64,000 bases of DNA from Balanoglossus misakiensis (Eukaryota > Hemichordata). Where the stretch lies: the NCBI GenBank assembly GCA_040954595.2, contig CM082585.2, forward strand, positions 11,346,001 to 11,410,000. The letters run 5' to 3'. A program made the translations under genes and the position numbers. The notes under the pieces were generated by a model. It was not told the DNA's origin and made no database searches. It saw only the letters and a list, made by a program, of their open reading frames with translations. Of the stretch, positions 52,659-63,040 are shown piece after piece (within the stretch, counting starts at the first letter, position 1; every line of letters begins with the position of its first letter).

Positions 52659-54315
52659 GAGATCGATAGTTGTACTCTCATCGATACCAAAATTGTTATT
52701 TCTACGGGTCTGGACTTCAATAACCGCGGCTGACAAAATAGAATTTATTGGACTCCTGGCCGAAAAATACAATCTTTTCGTTTGTGATTATAGGGCAGTG
52801 TAGAGAGCTCGAATGAACGTTCATTCTTCGCAAATCAAAGAAAGGGTTTTTCATTCTGTACGCCCACTTCTAAATTTATCCCTTTTCTCTCAGAAAGCAC
52901 GTTTCTTCCAGCTACCCGATTGCAAACACGCCTATTTTCTGGCCATATTAAACGACTTTAACCAGTATTTTGAATGGCAAGTTTTGATGCATGGGTCGTT
53001 GAAAAGTTGACAAATTATCACCAACGACCTTGTATCAGTACTGGTCGGTATCTCCTTTTTTATGCAGATGGCAGTTTTGGTCTTTTCGAGGGAGACCGTT
53101 GGGGAAAATCTTCACAAGGCTTTCATAAAATAATCAGTTAATTGGGGTCCCCCGCCGATTTCTTGTGAAGACAGGCCACATCTAGTAAAAAACAATCTGT
53201 ATAAATTCAGAGACCGGGGTAAGAATACTGGTACCCTCTAGCTGTGTGCAGATTTTTAGTGGTATTTTCCCGCCCTGTAGATTTTTTAGCAGAAATGGCG
53301 GTTGTTGGACAACTTCTCCAAAGGGTGCCATATTGGGGTTTTTCAATCTAAGCGCTGGGTGGCTCGTGTTGTCACGGCCCTCCTAGTGCGTTTCTGCTTG
53401 TTAATACTATACACAGTATTCACTAAGTAACAATACACGGACTAATAGAGAAAATCTCCCGTTATCATCTTCCGCAGACAACTGTTCGCATTTTCCCGCG
53501 CATTCTGTTGTGACCTACACCCAAACCAGTCAGACTACATGCGCTATACCACCATGGCCCACTCACTGCCATATTGATCAAGTTGAGAACAGAGTTCGAT
53601 AGCGAATCTTCAAAACTGTCTCAGACCGTGGGTACCAAAAAGGGAGACACATTTTGTGATCACTAGGGTGAAAAGGTTCTAACTGTCGGAGGACAATGCG
53701 TATAGATATCGACAACAACCATCTCATGGCAGCAATGTTGTAATTTTTATTAAAGGCCCCCAGGGTAATAGAGATGGGAGGAAAATCTAGGCTCTCCAAT
53801 TAGACGACAATTTTTTCACAATTTAGATTGACTTGCAAGGAAATAATTGCACTTGTGTCCAATTGTCTACCGACACGGTTTCATATCATGAGTTAATACG
53901 TCAGAACTCCAAAAAGTCGCTGTCACTCTGCACATTTCGCTTTCTCCAGATTCCAGCAATAGTTCGAGTTTCCTGACAGAAAGTGAAATGTGTGCTGTTA
54001 AGTCAGTATACTTTGTGCGTGCGCGAACGAGGCTGCCCCAGGAAACCATAGTGACGAGATAAGAACACCCTCCTGAGAAAAAGAGTGACCTCCAAAAGTT
54101 AGTTGACCATAATTTATGGCAACGTCTGCAAGGGGTATATCAAAAACAACACCAAAGTATATGTCTTTAAAAATAAACAAGTTTTTCCCTTATATGTTTC
54201 TACACTAAAATATAAGTGAAAACTGAATAGACAAACTACATGGGAAAGAATGAATTAAACGGTGGTGCATAAACTTGAACTCTGGAAGGCACTGAGTTTC
54301 TATCTCTCATTGAAA

Positions 54316-54345
54316 TGACGTCACGCACTTCGGGAGGTCACGTGA
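54316..54345. promoter_or_regulatory. CRE and TCACGTGA E-box pair
   Basis: TGACGTCA (54316-54323) and TCACGTGA (54338-54345) have starts 22 bp apart, repeating the CRE plus E-box combination seen at 23534-23556. Confidence 0.35.
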
Positions 54346-56530
54346 TAAGAACTACACATGCAGCCTGTTTGTTATTTTTCTTTCAAGGTTTCCACACCGA
54401 TAAAATGAAAGTGTTCTTTTTACTCATAACTTTTCAGAAATATACAAATCAAAATCAAATTCACTTGGTAAATAAAACATTCTCAGCCTGTCGTCTATAA
54501 TGTCTAAAACTTTTAACAAAAATATCTAAAATATTTCCCCATAGAGATTATCGACAGGCTTCGTCTAAAAATAGAAAACGAAAAAACAGTGAAGTATATT
54601 TTTTTTCCAAAAACTGTCTAAAATGTTCAATCGTCAGCTAAAAAGAGATTAATTGCTTTTGATACATTTTTTTCTTTAAAAGGTTCCCAAAAAGGGAATG
54701 TGGTTTCAACAATTCTTTTTTTTACCAAAATATTAAAGAAAGACTTTTTCAGCTTAGATGTGATCTGTTACTTAGAATCGTGGAAAGAAAAAAATCTAGA
54801 GGCACTAAGAACCCTGACTCTGCATCCATACTTGTCAAAAAGTGACATTGAAAAAAATTCTTCTTACAATAGTCGAAAAGTTCAACTTTTCCAGACATCC
54901 TGGCACCTTCGTTTCAAAGATTTGAAAACGCCCGCGTCCGGATAAACATTATACATCCTCGCTACACTATTGTATAGTTCGTCTGCTGCATTTAAAAAAA
55001 GAGTCAGCTGTTTACTGTTTTTATTTTCCTCTCTGCTCGCTTTTTTTTTTAAAGTCCGTTTTGAACTTCGTGTTATTGACTCGTTTGCAAACTGGTGTGT
55101 ATACCCTGTGAGCTAGCTTGGTCAGGACTGACTTCGGCTTCAAGACACAACTGTGCGCTCGCTTCTGTTTTAGTTCATACCCGACGCCAGGTGCATGCCT
55201 AGAAAAACGAAACAATTGTCATCAATATTAGATCATTTGAAATACTGCCTGGCGAGTAATTCGCCCGCTACAAAAATTAAAGATGAATATGATGGTGGTA
55301 GTGATAATAATAATGGCGGTGGCATTTCCCGAAAATTCGAACACAGTTATCCACCGACGCTATGGCAATGAGAAAACAAACTTAAAAATTCATAAGGCTA
55401 TCAATTCAGCGGGGAGAGACACCCATAGTTTTAAGGGGCTCGCACCGGTCGTATAAAACATTATTAACCCATAACGAACGGCGGTGGCTGTGATCTGACC
55501 AGTTATTTCCCGTCCCGCCAAGGATAAAACGCACTTGGGGCCAGCAAACGTCATTTTAACAGGTGGTCAATTAAAATCCCCTTGGGTATAGGTACTGTGC
55601 GAGAATAAACAAAGCTAAAAATTCAAGCCTTACGTAGCCGTACTTAAAACGAAGATTAAAATTTGCATCTTCAGGGCTAGTGTTAAGAAGCGAGCACACA
55701 GCGAGGAAGAGAAGTCGTTTTTACAAGCAGACAATGTTTCATGTCTTTTGGGTTAGTTGTGTTAAAAAGAGAAAGTCATAGCGTGTTGTTCAGTCGATTC
55801 TCTTTCAACTCAAAAACAACAACAAAACACAAGTTCGACAAATCCTGTTAGTACGAGAGTGGACAGCCGAACGCCGAAATGCCTATTTACTGTACTATAT
55901 TTAAAAAAGTTAGAAAAGGCCAATTACTACTCTATATTTGCATTTAGAAGGGAGAGCTTGTGTGGGAAACAGTGTATTAATACAGATCGTGAACAATAGC
56001 TCGGGACACAGTTCATTCACTCAGTTCTATAACGCCACGTTTACCGAGGTAATTCTTTAGCGCGATCAATGACTGGCACACAATACCACATAGTAATACT
56101 CAGACTGCCACTACAAACTAGACCTAGACTACAACGAGGAACACCGGGTACCGCCACGGCGGACAGAAACCAGCTGAGCGCCAACTTGATTACAAATCAA
56201 CACGGCAATAAGAGCTGAATTATAGAAATGATCTGAGCATAGAACAATACACCGACGTAGATTTCCTGAAGTCGGACTTGCCCATGCTGGAATTATCACC
56301 TATGAGCACCCGACCAATAAAATTTCGAACACATGCGGAATGTACATAATAAAATTTATATTGAAATTCCTGCAGTCCCTGGCAAATACTACGACAACGC
56401 TCGGAGTTCACTCGAGTCGTTTTGACGAAGATCATTTCGAGAAAGGAGATTCCCCGGCGCCTCGGTTTTCGGGAGTCGCTTGTTTTGTGTTCACTCACTG
56501 AACTAAAGAAAGTGTTTCAATGACAGCCGT

Positions 56531-56545
56531 GAATGTTATGCAAAT
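56531..56545 (+). promoter_or_regulatory. Near-match to the Sox-Oct composite element
   Basis: GAATGTTATGCAAAT matches 13 of 15 bases of the vertebrate Sox-Oct composite CATTGTTATGCAAAT, with the zero-gap arrangement kept and a perfect octamer half. The two differences fall in the SOX half (C to G, T to A) and should weaken SOX binding. Confidence 0.35.
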
Positions 56546-57034
56546 CGGGACTTTATTTTCGGGGTTCTGTACAGTCGCTTCTTCAGATATTGAACCGTGG
56601 TGAGACCGGGTTGTTATGAGCTTTTAAAAGACCCGAAAACTTATTCTCAAAATACGTGATTATTCCGTTTTTGTTATTGCTTAATTTTCAATCTTTAAGT
56701 TTGGCATTTTACAAAGCGACCCGCCTTGCACCCAGGGTCATTCGTGTCGACCACCTTCGGCTGACGGATTTCACCAGACTTAAATTGTACGCGACTAAAA
56801 TTGATCGAGTTTCCCCAACCGTACCGTTGCCCAGAAGTCGAAAAATTGTGCCAGAGCGAGCATGCCTAGTTACTGGGTTGGTATTCTCAGCGAAAAATAT
56901 GCAATTTTGTTAGCATTAATCAGAAAAAGGCGTGAGACAAGTTAATAACGAATAAGCGAGAGAGGACTGAAGGGAAGAGTCGGAGATAAGTCAAAAACCA
57001 GAAAGTGCAAAATGCGTCAAACGACAGGAATTTC

Positions 57035-57045
57035 CCGCCATTTTT
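57035..57045 (-). promoter_or_regulatory. YY1-type site AAAAATGGCGG
   Basis: The reverse-strand core lies inside the SOX/POU cluster and overlaps an E2F-like TTTCCCGCC on the plus strand (57031-57039). Confidence 0.27.
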
Positions 57046-57446
57046 TTCTCTCTTCACGTTAACCAGGGCCCCTGCTATCTTGACAATCGAGTGTTTTGTC
57101 TATGACAGTTAAGTTGGTTATCTTCCCACTACTGGCAATCTGAAGTCTGCCCTTTCGTGCTAGATGTATATGTACTGGTTGCAAACTTTACAAGATTCTT
57201 TCTACACCATACTCTGCTGTAATACCTAACAAAACAACATTGGACAGGACTCTCGCACACTGAACAACGCGTTGCGGTCAATTTTCAAACATTAGGGGTG
57301 TCGTTATAGGCAGTCTCCACATAAGGTAACAAAAATAACATTTTGAGAAGGATCCAAACTAAGGCTAACTCACAGTAGCGTGTCAAAAATCTCTTGCACG
57401 ACTCGGAAATTCGAATAACTTGCCGGAGCTAAGGGACTCCATCAGT

Positions 57447-57459
57447 ATGCAAATTAGTG
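57447..57459 (+). promoter_or_regulatory. Octamer plus homeodomain core ATGCAAATTAGTG
   Basis: A perfect octamer overlaps an ATTAG homeodomain-type core. The same 13 bases occur at 20246-20258, and the first ten recur at 24192-24201. Confidence 0.3.
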
Positions 57460-60400
57460 AGGGTGAAATCTCGCCGGATTTCAATTCTCTCTATTAACAA
57501 CTGAATATATATACTGACATATGTTCCTACACCGATAACCAATCACACATGTGAAATAAAACCATTTATCTTCCAAGATCTCAATATACAGTTTTAAGCT
57601 TAAATCAGGCACTGCCTGGGTGCACTGAAGTCGATTACTACGAACTGTCACTTTGCGATCATCCCTATTTTAAAAGAAGAAAAAAAATTCCCCATTCTAT
57701 TTTGCCCATATTAATGACCAACACGCCCCCATATCTCATTAACCACACTCAACACTTCCTGAGAGAGATGGCGGTTGCGTAACACCGTCAAGCACTATGC
57801 ATTTAAATAACAGAAAGAGGGTAATACAGCTCAGAATGGTGCCTTTGTGGCCAAGTCATGCCGTTTCACGCGCTGATTAATTAAACGAAACAGAAATTTC
57901 AACAACTTTACATATACTTTTCCCTCCATTAACAACAAATCGGACAATCTCCACATGTTCGATCTTGCTTCAATTCGAACACTCCAGCAAACAATTCCTG
58001 GGATCATATTGTTATACAAGTGAAACAATTGAACCAATTTTCCCTTCGCAATTTCCGCACTATAAGAACAGTTTTCATAGTCGAGTGTTTGCTCCCGTGG
58101 CATGCTAATAATCTAACGACAATTCTAGAGGTCACAGTATATCCCAATGGATTATATTTTTTCCCTCAGACAACTTGGGAGTTATTGGAAGTAGCATATT
58201 AAATGACATCACAAGCGGAATCAAAATATCTCGCCAAATCAATAAAAAACGCACTAAAACTTGGCCCTAACGTATTAGGTAAAGTGTACTTTAATGGAAT
58301 AGCTTGTGTTCGGGCGTAGCGCACTTTATACGCTTGGAATCAAAAAATGCCCGCGGCCCAAGTGACAGGCCTTATTATTTTATATTCCCTTAAATGTTTG
58401 GCATTCTGAAATGAGCTGAGAGCTGGTATCTTCGATTTCCCCCGTTAACTCGGATTTTCACCGAAAAAAACGAACTGGCTTCTTATTTTAAGACTCTTAT
58501 TAACAGTAGTGTTATTAATAGCTATATTGAACTCAATGGTTGACAACGCCAACCGCGAGGCCCCCCTTAATTTCCTCCAATCATTAATCATGGAGCTGCC
58601 GCAAGTACCAACTGTGTCGGTCAAAAAGGTATTAAAACCATGGTCGCATCTGATCACTATCACCATTTTTTTCTCGCAATCACCATTTTTTCTCTCTCTC
58701 ACAAAACACAGAAATTTGGAATAATGGCTAACTATGTCGTGTTCTCACTGTCGTACTGAGCGGGTCGAGTAAAATCACTTTCTATAAAAATGGAAACATA
58801 AATAACAGAAAGTGGATTGCCCCCATTGTTCCTAGTGATACTGGTAGGCAAATACAAGGTTTCATCAGAAATCTCCAATATGAAACCGCGAATCCCTCAA
58901 TTCTAAAAAAAGGGCTGTTGTAAGATAACTAACAGACAACTAGACCGTCTGACTCGATTTTTGGGTTTGTTTTCTATCCCACGAAAAGTGTTGTAGACAA
59001 CCCCAGTCGCACGGTAAATAGATTATGTTGGTATCTACGGTGGGTATATAGGCGGCCCGGCTAACGAAGTTAAGCTCGATAAAAAGAACGGGAAATACGA
59101 CGACGACTCTGAATTGTCAGTCGTAATCAAATTTGCAAATTGGTCGAGTTACAGGTCACGATGTTACCGACGATGTAAGCAAGAAACTGCGCAGCCGAAC
59201 TTTCAAATTCCCGCCGAACAAGGGACCGCGCCAAACCAAAACAGACTGGACGCGCACAATAATTTGACCTCTGTGGAACAAAAAATCAACCCTCTATTCA
59301 CGTCGACTACAATGTGTATTGCCACCGTAAACTTGTACTCCCGCGTTTACACGTTAAACTTATGATCTGAGGCAAACAATTGGCTGATAAGGTACTTGAT
59401 TGTTATCTATAATTACCACAAAATCATTCTTTCTGTTTAATAGTCTTACAAAAATAATGGCTGTCAGTTGTTGGGGAAGGACTCGAACGTATTTAAGCCG
59501 AACGCTTCTGTCAACACAATTGAATGGACTAATGATTACAGTTACTCATTGACAGTGCGGCAATTTTCATTCAAAACTTTACTACGTTCCTCGCTACGCA
59601 TATTCGTGGCATAAACCGTGTTCACCGAACATATGCTATTTTAAATCTTGAAATATTTGGGCCGATGTTGACAGCACTGCCCTGGCACACACATTACGGC
59701 CATGTAATTACACTTGCAGACCCGTGTATCTAGGCTGGCTGACACGTCGACAAAGTAAACGGTATGGTCGCCTGGATCGCATCAACAGGTTGGCGTACGG
59801 TCTCTCGCGAAAACATGCCTGTAATTTCAACTCAATGCTGTTTTAAAGCTGTCGTTAAGGGGCCGGGTGTGATATGTGGACCTCGCATAAAAACTAACAA
59901 ATATGGCGGCCATTTGGAAGCATAAATGGTTATGACTAAGGTAGTGGGGTCGGCGAAGGACCAAACACTGTGTCGTACTGCATACATAACGAGGCTCAGA
60001 AGCCATACACTGTGACGCAGCTTGGAGCCAGAACTCAAGCACACAAACAGATTTCAATATGTGTTGTCACCGAAACATGACAGAGTGGGGCTACAACGCC
60101 GTACACAACCACCAGATAAAGCTAGCAACTTCCCATAACAACGTGTTACGCCTAAAAACACTAAGTTACAGGCAATGGCTTCCTATGTGTACACAGCCGA
60201 TCGTTAAACACAAGTTTTACTGAGGAAACGTCACCCAAACGACATGTAAACTTTTGCTAACCCTACTTGAAACACACCAACGCCAAAAAACATGCTGCCC
60301 AAACACTCCACAAAGGCTCCGAAAAGAGATTTTGAACCATTTTATATACACCAAAACCAGACTCCAGTATTGGATCGTACATTTTAGTTATACCTGCCAT

Positions 60401-60990
60401 GTTAAAATTCCTAAGCTCAAATCTAAGCAAAAAGATTAACCGGACCATCGAAACGGCGTATTTGGAAAACGTCTCAAGTCTAGAAAGTGAATGGAGTTTG
60501 GGAGGGGCTAAGAAGTGAATGACATTACCCTAGCCAATTGACGACAACAACTGCATGTCAAGCACGAGTTTGATTGACATTCGAAGCACGATGTTTTGTG
60601 AAAGTGTGGAGGGTAAAACCCTAACCTATCTGTACACTACGAAGGAGAAAGTATATGCACACCTCAGAATTCCCGGCTCTACAACAAACCCCATTCTTAG
60701 ACTATTTATAAGTATACAATATAATCCATTGAACTCCAAACAATATCAGACCATCACTTCCTATATAGCGAGCACCTTGAACTACTTATTTTGATCAAGC
60801 GACTGACGAAAATCCACACACAAGTTGTAGACGAAAGGGCTTCCACTCTTGGTGCAAAAAGTTTTGTGACGACAAGTTTGCGACATTTTATGCAGTTCGA
60901 ACTACAACTTGCCGCCAAGTCATCGCTCCAAAACAGATTCCATCCGCAGGTGAAGCCCTAAAATCACAACCAGCGTGTAAATAAGAGCAG
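57460..60990. other. Intergenic, 3' flank of SoxB1: no gene recognised
   Basis: AT-rich DNA with a YY1-type site (59900). ATGGCGGTTG also occurs at 57769-57778 and 53295-53304. Nothing else can be named. Confidence 0.55.
59900..59910 (+). promoter_or_regulatory. YY1-type site AATATGGCGGC
   Basis: Exact fit to AAnATGGCGGC. The next bases complete ATGGCGGCCAT, which also holds the GCCAT core used by the fly homologue Pho. It lies 1.9 kb beyond the SoxB1 stop codon. Confidence 0.3.
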
Positions 60991-61021
60991 AAACAAGAGA
61001 GTGTGTACTTCAAAGCATTAA

Positions 61022-61027
61022 TTTATT
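61022..61027 (-). terminator. Candidate polyadenylation signal AATAAA
   Basis: Plus-strand TTTATT reads AATAAA on the SoxB1 transcript. It is the first canonical hexamer I find downstream of the stop codon, about 750 nt away. The next 30 nt on the minus strand are GT/CT-rich, as expected for a downstream element. An earlier variant TATAAA (plus TTTATA near 61655) could give a shorter transcript. Confidence 0.4.
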
Positions 61028-61088
61028 ACCTCACTTTTCCAAAACGAAACGCGTCAAATAAGAACAGAGTTAGAGAGAATCGTGTGCA

Positions 61089-61096
61089 TATATACA
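61089..61096 (-). promoter_or_regulatory. Pumilio-type element TGTATATA in the 3' UTR
   Basis: Plus TATATACA gives UGUAUAUA on the transcript, an exact match to the PUF-family consensus UGUANAUA. It lies just upstream of the candidate poly(A) signal, so post-transcriptional repression of soxB1 by a Pumilio protein is possible. An 8-mer of this AT content can arise by chance. Confidence 0.25.
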
Positions 61097-61774
61097 AATC
61101 TCGGCTTCAATTCGAGCCAAAAATAGTCTCCAAAACTGCTGACAGAAAGACTCAAATTCTAAGGGATGAGAGCAAAGGAATATAAAAACCAAACAATTTT
61201 CCAACGTCTGAAAAACAGAACAGGTTGTTGAAAAGTCAAGTGAGAATGGAACAGCTTCTATAAATTAATATTCTCACAAAATACTCCGAAGGAAAAAAAA
61301 TGTACGAAAACTGTTTCTGCGCGGGCTACCAGCTAAGTCGAAAGTTTACCGCGCCACGTTTTACTGCGTAGGTAACAGAGTTTACTGAACATAAGATGGT
61401 ACTAAGAAAATTCTAATCAATCTGACATTAAATAATAATAAAAAAATATTCAAAAAGAAACTTTATACAAGGACGTATGCTTTTTTTCTAGCATTAAAGG
61501 ATGGAGCTGCATTCTTAAACAAATATCAACCAGCAGAGTGAGTCCACTTCTACTTTTTTCAGACACTAAGTTTTTCGTGAGTTTTACAAAACTGTTTTTT
61601 GCGAGTTTCATGATTTGGTTCGTTCAAAACGACAGTTTTATCAATCGACTAATATTTATAGTAAACCCCGTTGAGAGAGTACAAAGGTGAAACACTATGT
61701 CAATACAGCAGAGGCCCATACAAAAATCGTCTATAAAGGTGTGATTTTTTGACAAAAACAAATGAGATTTTATA

Positions 61775-62740
61775 CTACATATGCGTAAGGGGAACCGTAC
61801 CGTTTACCCCGACTCCTGAAGATGGATTCTGCGATGCGTAATGTTCTTGTGCCATGGCCGAACTGTGCTGTCGATTCTGTGCATTGGGGTCATTGGCATC
61901 GCCTGGTAGGTACATGGAGATCATTTCCCGCAAATCGCCCGGACAACTCCTACCGCCCCTGACCGCGGCCGCCTGTGCTGCACTCACCATCGCCGGTTCT
62001 GACTTGGGTACACCAGCCGCTGCTGAAGACGGGTGCATTTGGCTGGTTTGTTGTGTTGTGTACGGCGCTGCCATGGTGTAACTTGTGGATGGGTTGACGT
62101 ATGAGCCAGCTGAACACATAGGTGTATAAATTTGGCCCGACATGTCATACCGCGGGTGAAGTCCGCCATTTGCCGGCGCCATTTGCGAAGGTGCGCCACC
62201 CAAACCATGATGTTGATATGTGTGGTGTGCTGAGAGTTGTTCAGGTTGCATCATTGGATAACCACCATTCATATAGCCGTTCAGAGGATACTGCATGCCT
62301 TCGGCCACCGACCGTTGAACTGGAGCCCCTGGACCAGGTATCATTCCTTGCAAAGTGTACTTGTCTTTCTTCATAAGTGTCTTGGTCTTACGTCTTGGTC
62401 TGTATTTATAATCGGGGTGTTCCTTCATATGGACAGCCCGAAGTCTCTTGGCCTCGTCAATAAATGGTCTCTTCTCAGCCTCTGACAACAGTTTCCACTC
62501 AGCTCCAAGTCGCTTACTTATCTCAGAATTGTGCATTTTGGGATTCTCCTGCGCCATCTTCCTTCGCTGACCACGAGACCACACCATGAAGGCATTCATG
62601 GGACGTTTGACACGGTTGTCTGGTATCATTTGTTTCGCTGCATTCGTCGTCGAGGTTGGCGTTGGTGGTGTGGCAGTTAGCGAATTTTGATGGACCTGTG
62701 TAATCATACTGGCCTGTTTTAAGTCCGTTTGCTCCATCAT
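61775..62740 (-). CDS. soxB1: SoxB1-class (Sox1/2/3) HMG-box transcription factor, single exon
   Basis: This 321-residue protein is a nuclear DNA-binding regulator of the SoxB1 group, which in animals maintains neural and ectodermal progenitor states and often acts with POU factors. The HMG box spans about residues 43-117, with [16 protein letters not shown] at 46-61 (minor-groove wedge F51-M52), the [11 protein letters not shown] helix and the basic end YRPRRKTK. It is followed by the group B block TLMKKDKY (121-128). The C-terminal half is rich in M, Q, H, S, A and Y and acts as an activation region in the family. [13 protein letters not shown] (268-280) and the last ten residues match vertebrate Sox1/2/3. 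VPKSEP (245-250) sits where Sox2 has its SUMO site, but proline precedes the lysine. The first ATG follows an in-frame TAG at 62876-62878, with no in-frame ATG between. The second Met codon has the stronger Kozak context (A at -3, G at +4), so either may start. The length is normal for SoxB1. SoxB2 is excluded by the activator-type C-terminus. Confidence 0.97.
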   Translation of the reverse strand: MMEQTDLKQASMITQVHQNSLTATPPTPTSTTNAAKQMIPDNRVKRPMNAFMVWSRGQRRKMAQENPKMHNSEISKRLGAEWKLLSEAEKRPFIDEAKRLRAVHMKEHPDYKYRPRRKTKTLMKKDKYTLQGMIPGPGAPVQRSVAEGMQYPLNGYMNGGYPMMQPEQLSAHHTYQHHGLGGAPSQMAPANGGLHPRYDMSGQIYTPMCSAGSYVNPSTSYTMAAPYTTQQTSQMHPSSAAAGVPKSEPAMVSAAQAAAVRGGRSCPGDLREMISMYLPGDANDPNAQNRQHSSAMAQEHYASQNPSSGVGVNGTVPLTHM

Positions 62741-62895
62741 TTCGAGCGTTTGGCTGCTACCACGACAAAATTGGTGTTGTAAGAGGTAGAACGGCGAATA
62801 ATCTGTTGTAAGACAGAGCGAGCGACTATAGCGTGTTCTCCGTGTGAAACACTCGTTATTTTTGGGCCAGTTCGCCTATCACGTCCATGTGTTAT

Positions 62896-62926
62896 TGATT
62901 GGCAGAAGGCTGTGAGTAGCCAATCA
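62896..62926. promoter_or_regulatory. Inverted pair of CCAAT boxes (NF-Y sites)
   Basis: TGATTGG at 62896-62902 and CCAATCA at 62920-62926 are exact inverse complements separated by 17 bp, and both carry the flanking bases NF-Y prefers. They lie 156-186 bp above the start codon. Vertebrate SOX2 promoters are also known to use a CCAAT box bound by NF-Y, so this may be an old promoter feature. Confidence 0.5.
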
Positions 62927-62953
62927 GCGTCGAGTATTTTGACAGGCTGATAG

Positions 62954-62961
62954 ATTGTTAT
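62954..62961. promoter_or_regulatory. SOX-core site ATTGTTAT in the SoxB1 promoter
   Basis: ATTGTT is the SOX core (AACAAT on the other strand). Its place 30 bp from the CCAAT pair makes autoregulation possible. The motif is short and common in AT-rich DNA. Confidence 0.25.
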
Positions 62962-63027
62962 TTAGTTGTGTTAGGTAAATGACAGGTGACGTAGCAAGGT
63001 GACAATTGGTTGAATTTACTAAAAAAA

Positions 63028-63037
63028 GGGGGCGGGA
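63028..63037. promoter_or_regulatory. GC box (SP/KLF type)
   Basis: GGGGGCGGGA matches the SP1/KLF consensus and lies about 290 bp above the SoxB1 ATG, at the outer edge of the promoter motif cluster. Confidence 0.3.
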
Positions 63038-63040
63038 CTA

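Larger units (their letters stand above)
51170..55640. other. Intergenic: no gene recognised
   Basis: Contains a YY1-type site (51835) beside a CpG-rich stretch, a POU/homeodomain composite (52641) and a CRE/E-box pair (54316-54345). No coding similarity is seen. Confidence 0.55.
55661..57454. promoter_or_regulatory. Candidate SOX/POU enhancer downstream of SoxB1
   Basis: Four perfect octamers (ATTTGCAT 55661-55668; ATTTGCAT 55936-55943; ATGCAAAT 56538-56545; ATGCAAAT 57447-57454) fall within 1.8 kb. SOX sites AACAATAG (55992-55999) and AACAATA (56243-56249) lie between them, and the 56538 octamer is joined to a SOX-like half site. SoxB1 and POU proteins are known partners on neural and stem-cell enhancers. 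The block is 4.3-6.1 kb beyond the SoxB1 stop codon and has no coding potential. Enhancer function is inferred from motif density alone. Confidence 0.4.
61000..61774 (-). other. Probable 3' UTR of the SoxB1 gene
   Basis: This AT-rich stretch follows the TAG stop (61775-61777) in the direction of transcription and has no coding potential. On the transcribed strand it contains a TTTTATTATTATTTA-like AU-rich run near 61427-61441 and a TGTATATA element near its far end. The distal boundary rests only on a candidate AATAAA hexamer, so the UTR length (about 770 nt) is inferred. Vertebrate Sox1/2/3 transcripts also have long AU-rich 3' UTRs. Confidence 0.5.
62741..63040 (-). promoter_or_regulatory. 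SoxB1 proximal promoter and 5' UTR
   Basis: This region lies immediately upstream of the start codon. Reading away from the ATG there are an AT-rich CCAAAAATAA stretch near 62856-62865 (possible weak TATA), an inverted pair of CCAAT boxes at 62896-62926, a SOX core at 62954-62961, a TGACAGGTGACG stretch near 62981-62992 (MEIS/TGIF-like plus E-box), a third inverted CCAAT (ATTGG 63005-63009) and a GC box at 63028-63037. CCAAT spacing would place the start of transcription around 62820-62860. The exact site cannot be read from sequence. Confidence 0.5.

Noticed and set aside
61854-62485. Several open frames on the plus strand opposite SoxB1, and another minus-strand frame
   Set aside because: They are shadows of the SoxB1 coding sequence, whose protein similarity is unambiguous.
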